A stretch of 64,000 nt of DNA. It comes from Ruminococcus sp. Lineage in GTDB: Bacteria; Bacillota; Clostridia; Oscillospirales; Ruminococcaceae. The position numbers and the translations under genes are program-made. Of this stretch, positions 55,486-64,000 are shown one piece after another. The notes beneath the pieces are model-generated. The model did not search any database. It was not told the DNA's origin and saw only the letters and a program-made list of their open reading frames with translations. The stretch covers positions 1 to 64,000 of the forward strand of contig SVNR01000002.1 in assembly GCA_015066815.1 (NCBI GenBank), read 5' to 3'. Each line of letters opens with the position of its first letter. Position 1 is the stretch's first letter.

Positions 55486-55516
55486 TGTCAACCTGACTAC
55501 TTTTTATAAGTTGACA
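55486..55516 (-). promoter_or_regulatory. Candidate BirA operator
   Basis: TGTCAACCT-N13-AAGTTGACA, near-perfect palindrome upstream of birA-bioY. Confidence 0.5.
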
Positions 55517-55574
55517 TCTATTAAAAAAATATTATTGACTTTTTTTTATAGTTATGCTATAATCAGAAAACAAT

Positions 55575-55660
55575 GACACTGCCACCGGGTAGGAATGCAT
55601 AAAGCATTCGTTTACACATCATAAGGTCTCAGAAGATGTGTATACGGATGCTTGTTTTTT
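55575..55660 (+). promoter_or_regulatory. Riboswitch-like transcriptional attenuator upstream of pnuC
   Basis: CTGCC-ACCG-GGTAG; hairpin GAATGC-ATAAA-GCATTC mutually exclusive with GCATTCGTTTACACATC...GATGTGTATACGGATGC-TTGTTTTTT (terminator). Confidence 0.72.
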
Positions 55661-55672
55661 GGAGGTTACTTG

Positions 55673-56374
55673 ATGCAAGCTAAAAAGATAATAAACTATT
55701 TTTCAAAAACAGAGATTTTTTTATGGTCTTCTTCCGTTTTTCTTATACTGATTTCATTTTTTATATTTGATAGAGAAAACGTGCTTACTCTGTTTGCCTC
55801 ACTTATAGGCGTAACATCACTTATCTTTAACGCAAAAGGAAATCCCACAGGACAAGTGCTTATGGTTTTTTTCAGTATACTATACGGAATTATTTCATAC
55901 CGTTTTTCTTACTACGGCGAAATGATCACTTATCTCGGAATGACCATGCCTATGGCTGTGTTTGCTTTGATATCATGGCTTAAAAACCCCTATAACGGTA
56001 ACAGAGCAGAAGTAAAAGTAAACAGTATAAGCTCAAAAGAAGCTCTTGGGATGTGGATAGCAGCAGGGGCTGTGACCGTAGTTTTTTACTATATTCTTTC
56101 TTTTTTCAGTACTGCAAACATAATCCCAAGTACGCTTTCAGTAACAACAAGCTTTATAGCGGTCTATCTTACGTTTCGAAGAAGTCCTCTTTTTGCACTT
56201 GGATACGCTTCTAATGATATCATACTGATAGCGCTCTGGTTACCGATAAGCATGAAGGACATAAGATACATATCGGTAGTAGTATGCTTTGCTGCTTTTC
56301 TTGTTAATGATATATATGGCTTTTTCAGCTGGCGAAAGATGAAAAAACGTCAGACAGAAGCTGTATATGCGTAA
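55673..56374 (+). CDS. pnuC: Nicotinamide riboside/mononucleotide transporter PnuC family
   Basis: 7-8 TM; IFNAKGNPTGQVLMVFFSILYGIISYRFSYYGEMITYLGMTMPMAV; SNDIILIALW; ATG after GGAGG. Confidence 0.92.
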   Translation: MQAKKIINYFSKTEIFLWSSSVFLILISFFIFDRENVLTLFASLIGVTSLIFNAKGNPTGQVLMVFFSILYGIISYRFSYYGEMITYLGMTMPMAVFALISWLKNPYNGNRAEVKVNSISSKEALGMWIAAGAVTVVFYYILSFFSTANIIPSTLSVTTSFIAVYLTFRRSPLFALGYASNDIILIALWLPISMKDIRYISVVVCFAAFLVNDIYGFFSWRKMKKRQTEAVYA

Positions 56375-56407
56375 AACAGGTCAGTAAACATCAAAGTTTT
56401 TCTGACG

Positions 56408-56450
56408 TTAATAAAAAAACCGGACTCTGCTTAAGAGCCCGGTTTTTTAT
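56408..56450. terminator. Bidirectional terminator
   Basis: AAAAACCGGaCTCTgcttaAGAGcCCGGTTTTT. Confidence 0.8.
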
Positions 56451-56466
56451 CTTTAAAAAGCGTTTA

Positions 56467-59361
56467 TTAAAACTTTTCTATTTTGTGTGAAAGATACTGT
56501 CTGATTCTTGCGAGGTCTGAAAGATTTACCTTTCCGTCTCCGTTTACGTCAGCGTTCTTTCCGCCCTGACCTTCGATAGTTGTCTTTTCAAGGATAGAAA
56601 CTGCAAGTGTAGAGAGGTCTGAAAGATCTACTACGCCGCTGAGGTCTACGTCACCCTTTAAGTCTTCTCCTGGCTGCGGATCCTGTGTACCCGGATCATC
56701 GGAAGGTTCTTTACCATTCCATGCTGTTTCGATGTCTGTATATGTTGTCATAAAGTCAGCCATCCAAGCAAGTGGTGAGTTCCAGTTTACTGTACATTCG
56801 TTTGTAGACCAGCACTCGATGTGATCAAGGTAGCAGAGCTGTGGAGCTGTCTCGCCAACTACATAACCAGCACCCTTTACGTATGGATCCTGCATTGCAG
56901 AGTTTGGACCACCTGAGAGAACACCTGAAGGAGCAAGTGTGAAGAGGTTTGCATCCATCTGTGCTGACCAGTAACGGTGATGAACGAATGTTGTATGGTG
57001 TGTACCGTAACCTGTTACATAGGAGTTTTCCATAGCGTTACGTCCCATGATGTAGTCCATACCTACTGATGCACCGTCAAGGTACTTCTGATCGCCGCTT
57101 ACGTTATAAGCAAGAGCCAGAACTATTGCGTTGTTGATTGCAAATGAGTTTGAACCCCATGTGTAACCCTTGCCGCCGTCAAGTTCGGACATATCACTCT
57201 GAGCAAACGGGATACCGTAACCCTGTGATTCTTCTATCTCGATGAACTTATCAGCTGTGTCAAGTATATTCTTGAATACAGTTTCCTTCATATCTTCAGG
57301 AAGCTTGCTGTAGTTGCATGCAAGTGATGCTGTACCGAGACCCTGAACATTTCCCCAGTTGAATGAACCAACGTCACCGTTGTTTTCACCGCCTGTGAGC
57401 TGATGAGGGAATTCGAGGTAGTGCTTGTTATCATTCATATCTGCAAGATATGTGTCATCGCCTGTTGTAAGCCAGAGCTCACATGCTGCCCAGTAGAATT
57501 CGTCATCGAAGTATGTATCACCGTAAGGACCACCACCAACGTTCTGATCGAGCGGAGCTGCTACGTCAGGATTCTTCTTAGCTGCTTCGTATGTTGTCTT
57601 GGCTGCTTCGATTAACTCCTTAGCATAATCAGGATCAAACTTCTCGATAAGACGTGACATCTGAGCTGCTGTAGCAGAAAGGTTAAGTGTAGCTGCTGTT
57701 GAAGCTGGCTTGATAATACGATAAAGTGTACCCTTATCAGGATCCTTACCGTTTGAAAGATCTGTAGAATCCTTAGGAGATACTGCAAGTCCTGTCCACT
57801 TGAAGTCATGCATCTTGTGGTATACCATGCCCTTGTTGGAGCCTTCCTGAACAATCATCTTGAGGAAGAAGTCCATTTCGTACTTACACTCGTCAAGGAT
57901 ATCAGGAATATTGTTTCCTGCTTCAGGCATTGTGAGTGTGCTGTCACCGTACTTGTCAGCAAAACCGTTTGCTACTGCTCTTTCGTAGATGTTTGCAAGT
58001 GTCCATACAGAGATACCACCGTTTACTACGTACTTACCGTAGTCACCGGCGTCGTACCAACCGCCTGTAACATCCTGTGTCTTTGTTCTTTCTACGTCAG
58101 AACCGTCTGTCTCATATGCAAATACCCATTCAGACTGAATGTATGCGTTGTCCTTAGGATGTCCTGCTTCACGAGCAAGTCCTGACTTGGAAATAGCTGA
58201 ACCGGAAACGAAGCTGTTCTTAGCTGATTCGATCTGATTGTCATAGTTGTTTGCTACAACGTACTTTTCTTCAATATCTATACCGCTTCTGTTGAGGTAG
58301 AAGTAGTTCATTGCGTCTTCGTAGAGACCTTCATAGAGCTTATCACCGGAGTTGATAGCAAAAGGATAGCTTTCGCAGCCGTCAACTACTACAGTATAGC
58401 CTTCGCCTACTGTATCGAACTCTGTAAAGTCGAGAACGTATGTGTAGTTTCCTGAATCCTTATCTTCAAAGCCTGCAGATGATGTACCTTCGTATACTGT
58501 TGTACCGCCCTTCTTGATTTCAAAAGGAACTGTACCGCTGCCCTTCTTGGACTCTCTGTATCTGCCGTCTTCTCCGTTTGAAGGAGCATATGTAGCCTGC
58601 TTCTTAACGCCCTTAACGTAACCGAGCTGGTTTACTGCAACATCCTTCCAGTCGTAGTCAGGAAGTGCCTTGTAGTCAAACTCTTCGCTTGTGTTATCGA
58701 TAAGTGACATGTTATCAAATGTGATCTTTGTGCCCTTAGGGAAGCATTCGCTTGGAGTGTACTGTCCGTCACCACCGAGGTGGAATGCCCATTCAGCAAC
58801 TTCAAGTGTAGCAGCTGCTGTGAACTTAGCTGTTACCTTGAGTGTTTCGCCTGCGCCGATCTCGTTGAGGCTCCAGCCTTCACCGTAAGTAACGTTCTTT
58901 GTTGTCTTACCGGTCTTGCTGCTTTCGATTGTAACCTCACCGTGGTTGTGCCATACTTCACCTGCGTCAGCAGCGCCTACTGTTATAGCGTCAAGGTTAC
59001 CGATCTTTGTGTAGTACTTACCAGCTGAGCTTGATGTGATTTCGTATGTAAGAGTATAATCGTGACCCTGTTCAATGTGAAGTCCTCTGTGACGGAACTG
59101 ACAGTCCCATCTGTCTTCACCACCGTTTGACTTTCCGCCCGGATTAACGATCTCAACGTTATAAGCTCCGCCTGATATATCAAAAGTCATCTTACCTGTT
59201 GCTGATTCACAGATATGCCAAGGAAGACCGATACCTTCGTCGAAGTCTACCTGACCTAACTGTTCACCGGCAAATACGGACATTGGTGATGCGATTGCAC
59301 CTGAAAGCATAGCTACTGCAGCTACTGATGCAAGAACTCTTCTAAGTTTTTTACTTGACAT
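56467..59361 (-). CDS. CBM-CelD_N-GH9 cellulase/cellobiohydrolase with dockerin
   Basis: Signal peptide; CBM4-like N-term; VNQLGYVKGVKKQATYAP (CelD_N); DVTGGWYDAGDYGKYVVNGG; HHRYWSAQMD; dockerin DVDLSGVVDLSDLSTLAVSIL...DVNGDGKVNLSDLARIRQYL. Confidence 0.95.
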   Translation of the reverse strand: MSSKKLRRVLASVAAVAMLSGAIASPMSVFAGEQLGQVDFDEGIGLPWHICESATGKMTFDISGGAYNVEIVNPGGKSNGGEDRWDCQFRHRGLHIEQGHDYTLTYEITSSSAGKYYTKIGNLDAITVGAADAGEVWHNHGEVTIESSKTGKTTKNVTYGEGWSLNEIGAGETLKVTAKFTAAATLEVAEWAFHLGGDGQYTPSECFPKGTKITFDNMSLIDNTSEEFDYKALPDYDWKDVAVNQLGYVKGVKKQATYAPSNGEDGRYRESKKGSGTVPFEIKKGGTTVYEGTSSAGFEDKDSGNYTYVLDFTEFDTVGEGYTVVVDGCESYPFAINSGDKLYEGLYEDAMNYFYLNRSGIDIEEKYVVANNYDNQIESAKNSFVSGSAISKSGLAREAGHPKDNAYIQSEWVFAYETDGSDVERTKTQDVTGGWYDAGDYGKYVVNGGISVWTLANIYERAVANGFADKYGDSTLTMPEAGNNIPDILDECKYEMDFFLKMIVQEGSNKGMVYHKMHDFKWTGLAVSPKDSTDLSNGKDPDKGTLYRIIKPASTAATLNLSATAAQMSRLIEKFDPDYAKELIEAAKTTYEAAKKNPDVAAPLDQNVGGGPYGDTYFDDEFYWAACELWLTTGDDTYLADMNDNKHYLEFPHQLTGGENNGDVGSFNWGNVQGLGTASLACNYSKLPEDMKETVFKNILDTADKFIEIEESQGYGIPFAQSDMSELDGGKGYTWGSNSFAINNAIVLALAYNVSGDQKYLDGASVGMDYIMGRNAMENSYVTGYGTHHTTFVHHRYWSAQMDANLFTLAPSGVLSGGPNSAMQDPYVKGAGYVVGETAPQLCYLDHIECWSTNECTVNWNSPLAWMADFMTTYTDIETAWNGKEPSDDPGTQDPQPGEDLKGDVDLSGVVDLSDLSTLAVSILEKTTIEGQGGKNADVNGDGKVNLSDLARIRQYLSHKIEKF

Positions 59362-59744
59362 TGCCTTTTCCTCCTAATTCTCACTTAAAACGATTTTAAG
59401 CCTGTTTAATAAAATACCTGTTACCGATACGACTGCAGAACCATGGTTTTGTATATACTTAACATATAACAAGACCTAAACAGTGACATATCGGTCAAAA
59501 TAAGCCGCATGCTGCGGAAAAATCAAACATAAAACATCCGCAACTATAACTTATCGCTGTTAATATTATAATATTTTTTTTATATAAAGTAAAGCTAATT
59601 TGAAAAGTTTGTTAATGGTTATAGTAAAGGCTTGATTTTTTTGTACAACTTAGCTTAAATTGTACCTAATTTTTTTATAATTACAATATAATGTAATTGT
59701 TTTCACGCATATACAAAGAATTTTTGTTATTTTTTATCAAAAAA

Positions 59745-59785
59745 GAAAACACACGTTTCCGCTTAAGAAAACGTGTGTTTTTTAT
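59745..59785. terminator. Terminator
   Basis: AAAACACACGTTTCC...AAACGTGTGTTTTTT. Confidence 0.8.
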
Positions 59786-59793
59786 AAAAAAGT

Positions 59794-61317
59794 TTATTTT
59801 ATAAGTGACTTGCCTGTCATCTGAGCAGGCTGTGGTACTCCGAGAAGCTCAAGCATTGTCGGAGCTATGTCAGCAAGTACTCCGCCCTCGCGAAGCTCGC
59901 AGTCCTTACCTACAACTACAAAAGGCACAAGGTTTGTTGTGTGCGCTGTAAACGGACTTCCGTCAGCCTCATACATCTTGTCTGCGTTTCCGTGGTCAGC
60001 TGTAATAAGAGCTACACCGCCCTTTGCAAGTACAGCCTCAACTGTTCTGCCTACGCATGTATCAACTGCTTCAACAGCAGCCTTTGCAGCGTCAAAAATA
60101 CCTGTATGACCTACCATATCGCAGTTTGCATAGTTGAGGATTATCACATCATACTTATCTGCGTTTATAGCGTCTACTACTGCATCAGTTACCTCATATG
60201 CGCTCATTTCCGGCTTCATATCAAAGGTCTCTACGTCAGGAGACTTTATAAGGATCCTGTCCTCGCCCTCGAACTGCTTTTCTTCACCACCGTTGAAGAA
60301 AAATGTAACGTGAGCATACTTCTGTGTTTCTGCTATACGAAGCTGTGTCTTTCCGAGTGATGAAAGATACTCGCCAAGAGTCATTGTGAGCTGTTCCGGA
60401 GGGAATGCAACAGATACATTCGGCATGGAAGCGTCATACTGAGCCATACATACGAAGTGTACCGGGAAAAATCCGTTTTTGCGTTCAAAACCTGCAAACT
60501 CAGGATCTACAAAAGTACGTGTAAGCTGTCTTGCACGGTCAGGACGGAAGTTGAAGAAGATAACGCTGTCGTTTTCTTTTATCATACCGTTTTTATCTGT
60601 TACTGTAGGAAGCATAAACTCATCTGTTACGCCGTTTTCATATGAAGTCTTTATTGCCTGTACAGGACAGCAAGCCTGCTCGCCTTCACCGAAAACCATT
60701 GCGTTATATGCCTTCTCTACTCTGTCCCAGGCGTTGTCTCTGTCCATTGCATAGAAACGTCCTGCTACAGTAGCAACTGAGCCTACGCCTATTTTGTTTA
60801 TCTCGTCAACTGCTTCCTGCATGAAGTCAGCTGCTGATGAGGGCGGAACGTCACGGCCGTCAAGGAATGTGTGTACATAAACCTTTGAAAGTCCGTTTTT
60901 CTTCGCCATCTCAAGAAGTCCGTAAAGATGCTCCATATGGCTGTGAACGCCGCCCGGTGAAAGAAGACCCATAAGGTGAAGTGAAGAATCCTTTTCCTTG
61001 CAGTTGTTCATAGCGTCGCAGAGAACCTTGTTTTCAAAAAAGTCTCCGTCTTTTATTGACTTTGAGATTTTTACAAGCATCTGGTAAACTATACGTCCTG
61101 CGCCGATGTTTGTATGACCTACCTCTGAGTTACCCATCTGACCGTCGGGAAGTCCGACATCAAGTCCGCTTGCGCCGATAACAGTGTTCGGACCAAGCAT
61201 GTATTTGTCAAGATTTGGCTTGTTAGCAGCTTTGATTGCGTTTCCGTATTCTTCCGGATTGTAACCATAGCCGTCCATTATAATAAGTGCAACAGGTTTT
61301 TTAGCCACTTCTATCAA
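59794..61317 (-). CDS. gpmI: 2,3-bisphosphoglycerate-independent phosphoglycerate mutase
   Basis: VALIIMDGYGYNP; GQMGNSEVGHTNIGAGR; ITADHGNADKM. Confidence 0.97.
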   Translation of the reverse strand: MIEVAKKPVALIIMDGYGYNPEEYGNAIKAANKPNLDKYMLGPNTVIGASGLDVGLPDGQMGNSEVGHTNIGAGRIVYQMLVKISKSIKDGDFFENKVLCDAMNNCKEKDSSLHLMGLLSPGGVHSHMEHLYGLLEMAKKNGLSKVYVHTFLDGRDVPPSSAADFMQEAVDEINKIGVGSVATVAGRFYAMDRDNAWDRVEKAYNAMVFGEGEQACCPVQAIKTSYENGVTDEFMLPTVTDKNGMIKENDSVIFFNFRPDRARQLTRTFVDPEFAGFERKNGFFPVHFVCMAQYDASMPNVSVAFPPEQLTMTLGEYLSSLGKTQLRIAETQKYAHVTFFFNGGEEKQFEGEDRILIKSPDVETFDMKPEMSAYEVTDAVVDAINADKYDVIILNYANCDMVGHTGIFDAAKAAVEAVDTCVGRTVEAVLAKGGVALITADHGNADKMYEADGSPFTAHTTNLVPFVVVGKDCELREGGVLADIAPTMLELLGVPQPAQMTGKSLIK

Positions 61318-61349
61318 TTCCTTTCAAAAATAAAACGTTACAGTGTTTA

Positions 61350-62126
61350 TCAGCCTTCTACAGCAGCCTGTACTATTGTGTTGAAGTCTTCTGCCTTGAG
61401 TGAAGCACCGCCGATAAGACCACCGTCAATGTTTGGCTTTGCAAGAAGCTCTGCACAGTTTGCAGCGTTCATAGAACCGCCGTACTGGATAGTTACAGCA
61501 TCAGCTGTTGCCTTGTCATAAAGCTTTTCAAGTGTAGCACGGATAAAAGCACAAACCTCTTCTGCCTGATCTGGTGTAGCTGTAAGACCTGTTCCTATAG
61601 CCCATACAGGCTCATAAGCGATAACTGTCTTCTTTACATCCTCTGCTGATACATCATAGAGATCAAGCTTTATCTGACGTGCAATAACTTCCTCTGTGAT
61701 GTTGCATTCACGTTCCCACTTAAGCTCGCCTACGCATACTATCGGCTTTAAGCCTGCTGCAAGAGCTGCCTTTGTTCTCTTGTTTACTGTTTCGTCAGTC
61801 TCACCGAAGTACTGTCTTCTCTCGCTGTGACCGATAACTACATATTCAACGCCTACTTCAACAAGCATATCAGCTGAGATCTCGCCTGTGAAAGCGCCGC
61901 TCTTTTCAAAGTGAACGTTCTCTGCGCCTATCTTTACGTTTGAACCTGCTGTTGTGTTTACAGCTGTTTCAAGGTTTGTGAAAGGTACGCATGCTATAAC
62001 TTCTACATTGTTCTCAGCGTTTGCTACGAGAGGCTTTATTGCTTCGAGAAGTGCCTTAGCCTCAGGTCTTGTCTTGTTCATTTTCCAGTTTCCTGCGATG
62101 ATCGCTTTTCTTAATGCTTTATTCAT
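61350..62126 (-). CDS. tpiA: Triosephosphate isomerase
   Basis: IIAGNWKMNKT; VIGHSERRQYFGE; AYEPVWAIGTG; GGSMNAAN. Start moved from 62204 to the internal Met of MNKALRKAIIAGNWKMN. Confidence 0.97.
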   Translation of the reverse strand: MNKALRKAIIAGNWKMNKTRPEAKALLEAIKPLVANAENNVEVIACVPFTNLETAVNTTAGSNVKIGAENVHFEKSGAFTGEISADMLVEVGVEYVVIGHSERRQYFGETDETVNKRTKAALAAGLKPIVCVGELKWERECNITEEVIARQIKLDLYDVSAEDVKKTVIAYEPVWAIGTGLTATPDQAEEVCAFIRATLEKLYDKATADAVTIQYGGSMNAANCAELLAKPNIDGGLIGGASLKAEDFNTIVQAAVEG

Positions 62127-62159
62127 TTTTAAAAACTCCTTTTGTTTTATTGTATTGTA

Positions 62160-62212
62160 TTTTATTGCCTTGCATGTCGGCTGATAGTATTTTTTTAAGT
62201 TCACTATAAAAA
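62160..62212. repeat. Dispersed palindromic repeat, short form
   Basis: TTTTATTGCCTTGCATGTCGGCTGATAGTATTTTTTTAAGTTCACTATAA. Confidence 0.6.
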
Positions 62213-62240
62213 GGCGGAGAATTCCCCGCCTTTTATTTTT
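62209..62240 (-). terminator. Hairpin between pgk and tpiA
   Basis: AAAAGGCGG-agaatt-CCCCGCCTTTT. Confidence 0.65.
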
Positions 62241-62254
62241 TTACGAGAAAAAGA

Positions 62255-63475
62255 TTACTTTTCAGCGATTACGTCAACGCCTGGAAGAACCTTACCCTCA
62301 AGATATTCGAGTGAAGCGCCGCCGCCTGTTGAGATATGGCTCATTTTGTCAGCAAAACCGAGCTGCATAACAGCTGCTGCTGAGTCACCGCCGCCGATGA
62401 TTGTTGTAGCGTCTGTCTCTGCAAGAGCCTGAGCAACAGCGATTGTACCCTTAGCAAGAACAGGGTTTTCGAAAACGCCCATAGGACCGTTCCATACTAC
62501 TGTCTTAGCTGACTTAACAGCATCAGCAAAGAGAGCCTGTGTCTTAGGACCGATATCAAGACCCATCTTGTCAGCAGGGATCTGGTTTGATTCGCAGATC
62601 TCGATCTCTATCTCTGCATCGATAGGTGTCGGGAATTCAGCTGTGATAGCTGTATCTATAGGAAGAAGAATCTTCTTGCCGAGCTTTTCAGCCTTAGCGA
62701 GCATTTCCTTACAGTAATCAAGCTTCTCGTCATCAACGAGTGATGTACCTATAGAACCGCCGTTAGCCTTGATAAATGTATAAGCCATACCGCCGCCGAT
62801 GATAAGTGTATCGCACTTTTCGAGGAGGTTTGAAATAACGTTGAGCTTGTCTGCAACCTTAGCGCCGCCGAGAATAGCAACAAAAGGTCTTACCGGTACT
62901 TCTACAGCATTTCCGAGGTACTGGATTTCCTTCTGCATAAGGTATCCAACTGCTGTTTCCTTAACAAACTTTGTAACACCTGCTGTTGAAGCATGTGCTC
63001 TGTGAGCAGAACCAAAAGCGTCCATTACAAAAACTTCGCCGTCAACGAGCTCAGCAAGCTCCTTTGAGAGGTTTTCGCCGTTCTTTGTTTCATCAGCGCC
63101 TCTGAAACGTGTGTTTTCGAGAACTACTATCTCACCTTCGTTCATTTCAGCAACTGCCTTCTTTGCGTTTTCGCCTACTACGTTGTCATCCTTTGCGAAA
63201 ACAACCTTTGTATCAACAAGTTCTGCAAGTCTCTTGGCAGCCGGTGCAAGTGAGAACTTATCCTCCGGACCGTTCTTCGGCTTACCGAGGTGTGAACAGA
63301 GTACAACCTTTCCGCCGTCAGCGATAAGCTTCTTGATAGTAGGAAGAGCTGCCTGGATTCTGTTGTCGTTTGTGATAACGCCATCCTTGAGAGGTACGTT
63401 GAAGTCAACTCTTACGAGAACCTTCTTGCCCTTTACGCTGATATCATCTACTGTTACCTTGTTTAAACCTGCCAT
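62255..63475 (-). CDS. pgk: Phosphoglycerate kinase
   Basis: [38 protein letters not shown]. Confidence 0.97.
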   Translation of the reverse strand: MAGLNKVTVDDISVKGKKVLVRVDFNVPLKDGVITNDNRIQAALPTIKKLIADGGKVVLCSHLGKPKNGPEDKFSLAPAAKRLAELVDTKVVFAKDDNVVGENAKKAVAEMNEGEIVVLENTRFRGADETKNGENLSKELAELVDGEVFVMDAFGSAHRAHASTAGVTKFVKETAVGYLMQKEIQYLGNAVEVPVRPFVAILGGAKVADKLNVISNLLEKCDTLIIGGGMAYTFIKANGGSIGTSLVDDEKLDYCKEMLAKAEKLGKKILLPIDTAITAEFPTPIDAEIEIEICESNQIPADKMGLDIGPKTQALFADAVKSAKTVVWNGPMGVFENPVLAKGTIAVAQALAETDATTIIGGGDSAAAVMQLGFADKMSHISTGGGASLEYLEGKVLPGVDVIAEK

Positions 63476-63720
63476 TATTTAACTTCCTTTCAAAATTAAC
63501 TATGTGTTTTTATGGTGTGAGGTTTTTTTCTTCTTTTTTAAACCCACTCTTCTATTTTATAATATTTTGAGTTTTTTTACAAGTATTATTTGAATTTTTT
63601 TTCAGACTTTTTTTAAACAGGGACAAATATCGTTTTTGGGCGGACGTATACTCAGCTGAGAATAAAGGAAATCCGTAGATTGTTTTAAGCTTAATGTAAG
63701 AACTACAACTCCCTTTTCCC

Positions 63721-63749
63721 TTGCTTTTTCATGGATAGTGTGGTAAAAT
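63721..63749 (+). promoter_or_regulatory. Predicted promoter of the right-edge gene
   Basis: TTGCTT-17 nt-TAAAAT. Confidence 0.55.
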
Positions 63750-63783
63750 GGCTGTTAGAAATCAAACCAAAGGAGGAAAATCT

Positions 63784-64000
63784 GTGTATTACCTGATGAA
63801 TAAAAATAATCCGGTCGCAGTCTATGACAGGAAGCCGTCAACAGAGTTCTCAGATGATGTACTGTTTGTTGAAAAGGAGCGTCACGGCGCATTGCCAATC
63901 GGATTTGATGACATCAACACATGGCTCGATACCCGGAAGTCCTCCAAGCACAATGCACATCTGCAAAAAATAATGCGACAGATGAGCTGTGATGATAATG
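63784..64000 (+). CDS. N-terminus of a HipA/CtkA-like kinase-family protein (runs off the window)
   Basis: RBS AAAGGAGG, GTG start; MYYLMNKNNPVAVYDRKPSTEFSDDVLFVEKERHGALPIGFDDINTWLDTRKSSKHNAHLQKIMRQMSCDDN, open to the edge; resembles the N-terminus of Firmicutes HipA-domain proteins. Confidence 0.55.
   Translation, partial: MYYLMNKNNPVAVYDRKPSTEFSDDVLFVEKERHGALPIGFDDINTWLDTRKSSKHNAHLQKIMRQMSCDDN

Noticed and set aside
62127-62204. N-terminal extension of TpiA
   Set aside because: Non-homologous leader translated from the intergenic repeat; MNKALRKAIIAGNWKMN is the normal start
1-64000. tRNA/rRNA genes, CRISPR arrays, transposases, phage genes
   Set aside because: None recognised by eye on either strand; small or diverged tRNAs would need tRNAscan-SE to exclude

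Overview
The window looks like a chromosomal segment of a cellulolytic Clostridia member, probably Ruminococcus. That assignment rests on dockerin-bearing GH9 and GH74 enzymes and a domain-permuted GH3, and no phylogenetic test was run. Core genes include a CwlD-like amidase, NSS transporter, TrkH/TrkA, a 2-oxoacid:ferredoxin oxidoreductase operon, MntP, PFK, an OmpR-type two-component system, VanZ, three tandem class A PBPs, an RNA methyltransferase, BioY/BirA, PnuC, GpmI, TpiA and Pgk. The accessory content is the most interesting part. (1) At 15.5-20.4 kb on the minus strand there is a lactococcin-972-like bacteriocin operon: a Cys-free secreted peptide, a large permease, an ABC ATPase, a dedicated signal peptidase I and a solute-binding-type lipoprotein. 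(2) At 49.7-53.8 kb an HSP90-like ATPase is followed 4 nt later by a large, poorly characterised TPR-like/DUF protein. (3) A dispersed family of palindromic intergenic repeats (TATAGTGAACG...CGTTTACTATA, some with a CAGCCGATATGCAC...GGATGTGCAAGGCAA module) occurs in about ten gaps. (4) A riboswitch-like attenuator precedes pnuC. (5) A polymorphic-toxin C-terminal remnant at the left edge is interrupted by an in-frame TAG. (6) An island at 22.6-24.3 kb carries orphan small ORFs, a phosphatase pseudogene and a MITE-like repeat. No tRNA, rRNA, CRISPR array, transposase or phage gene was recognised.
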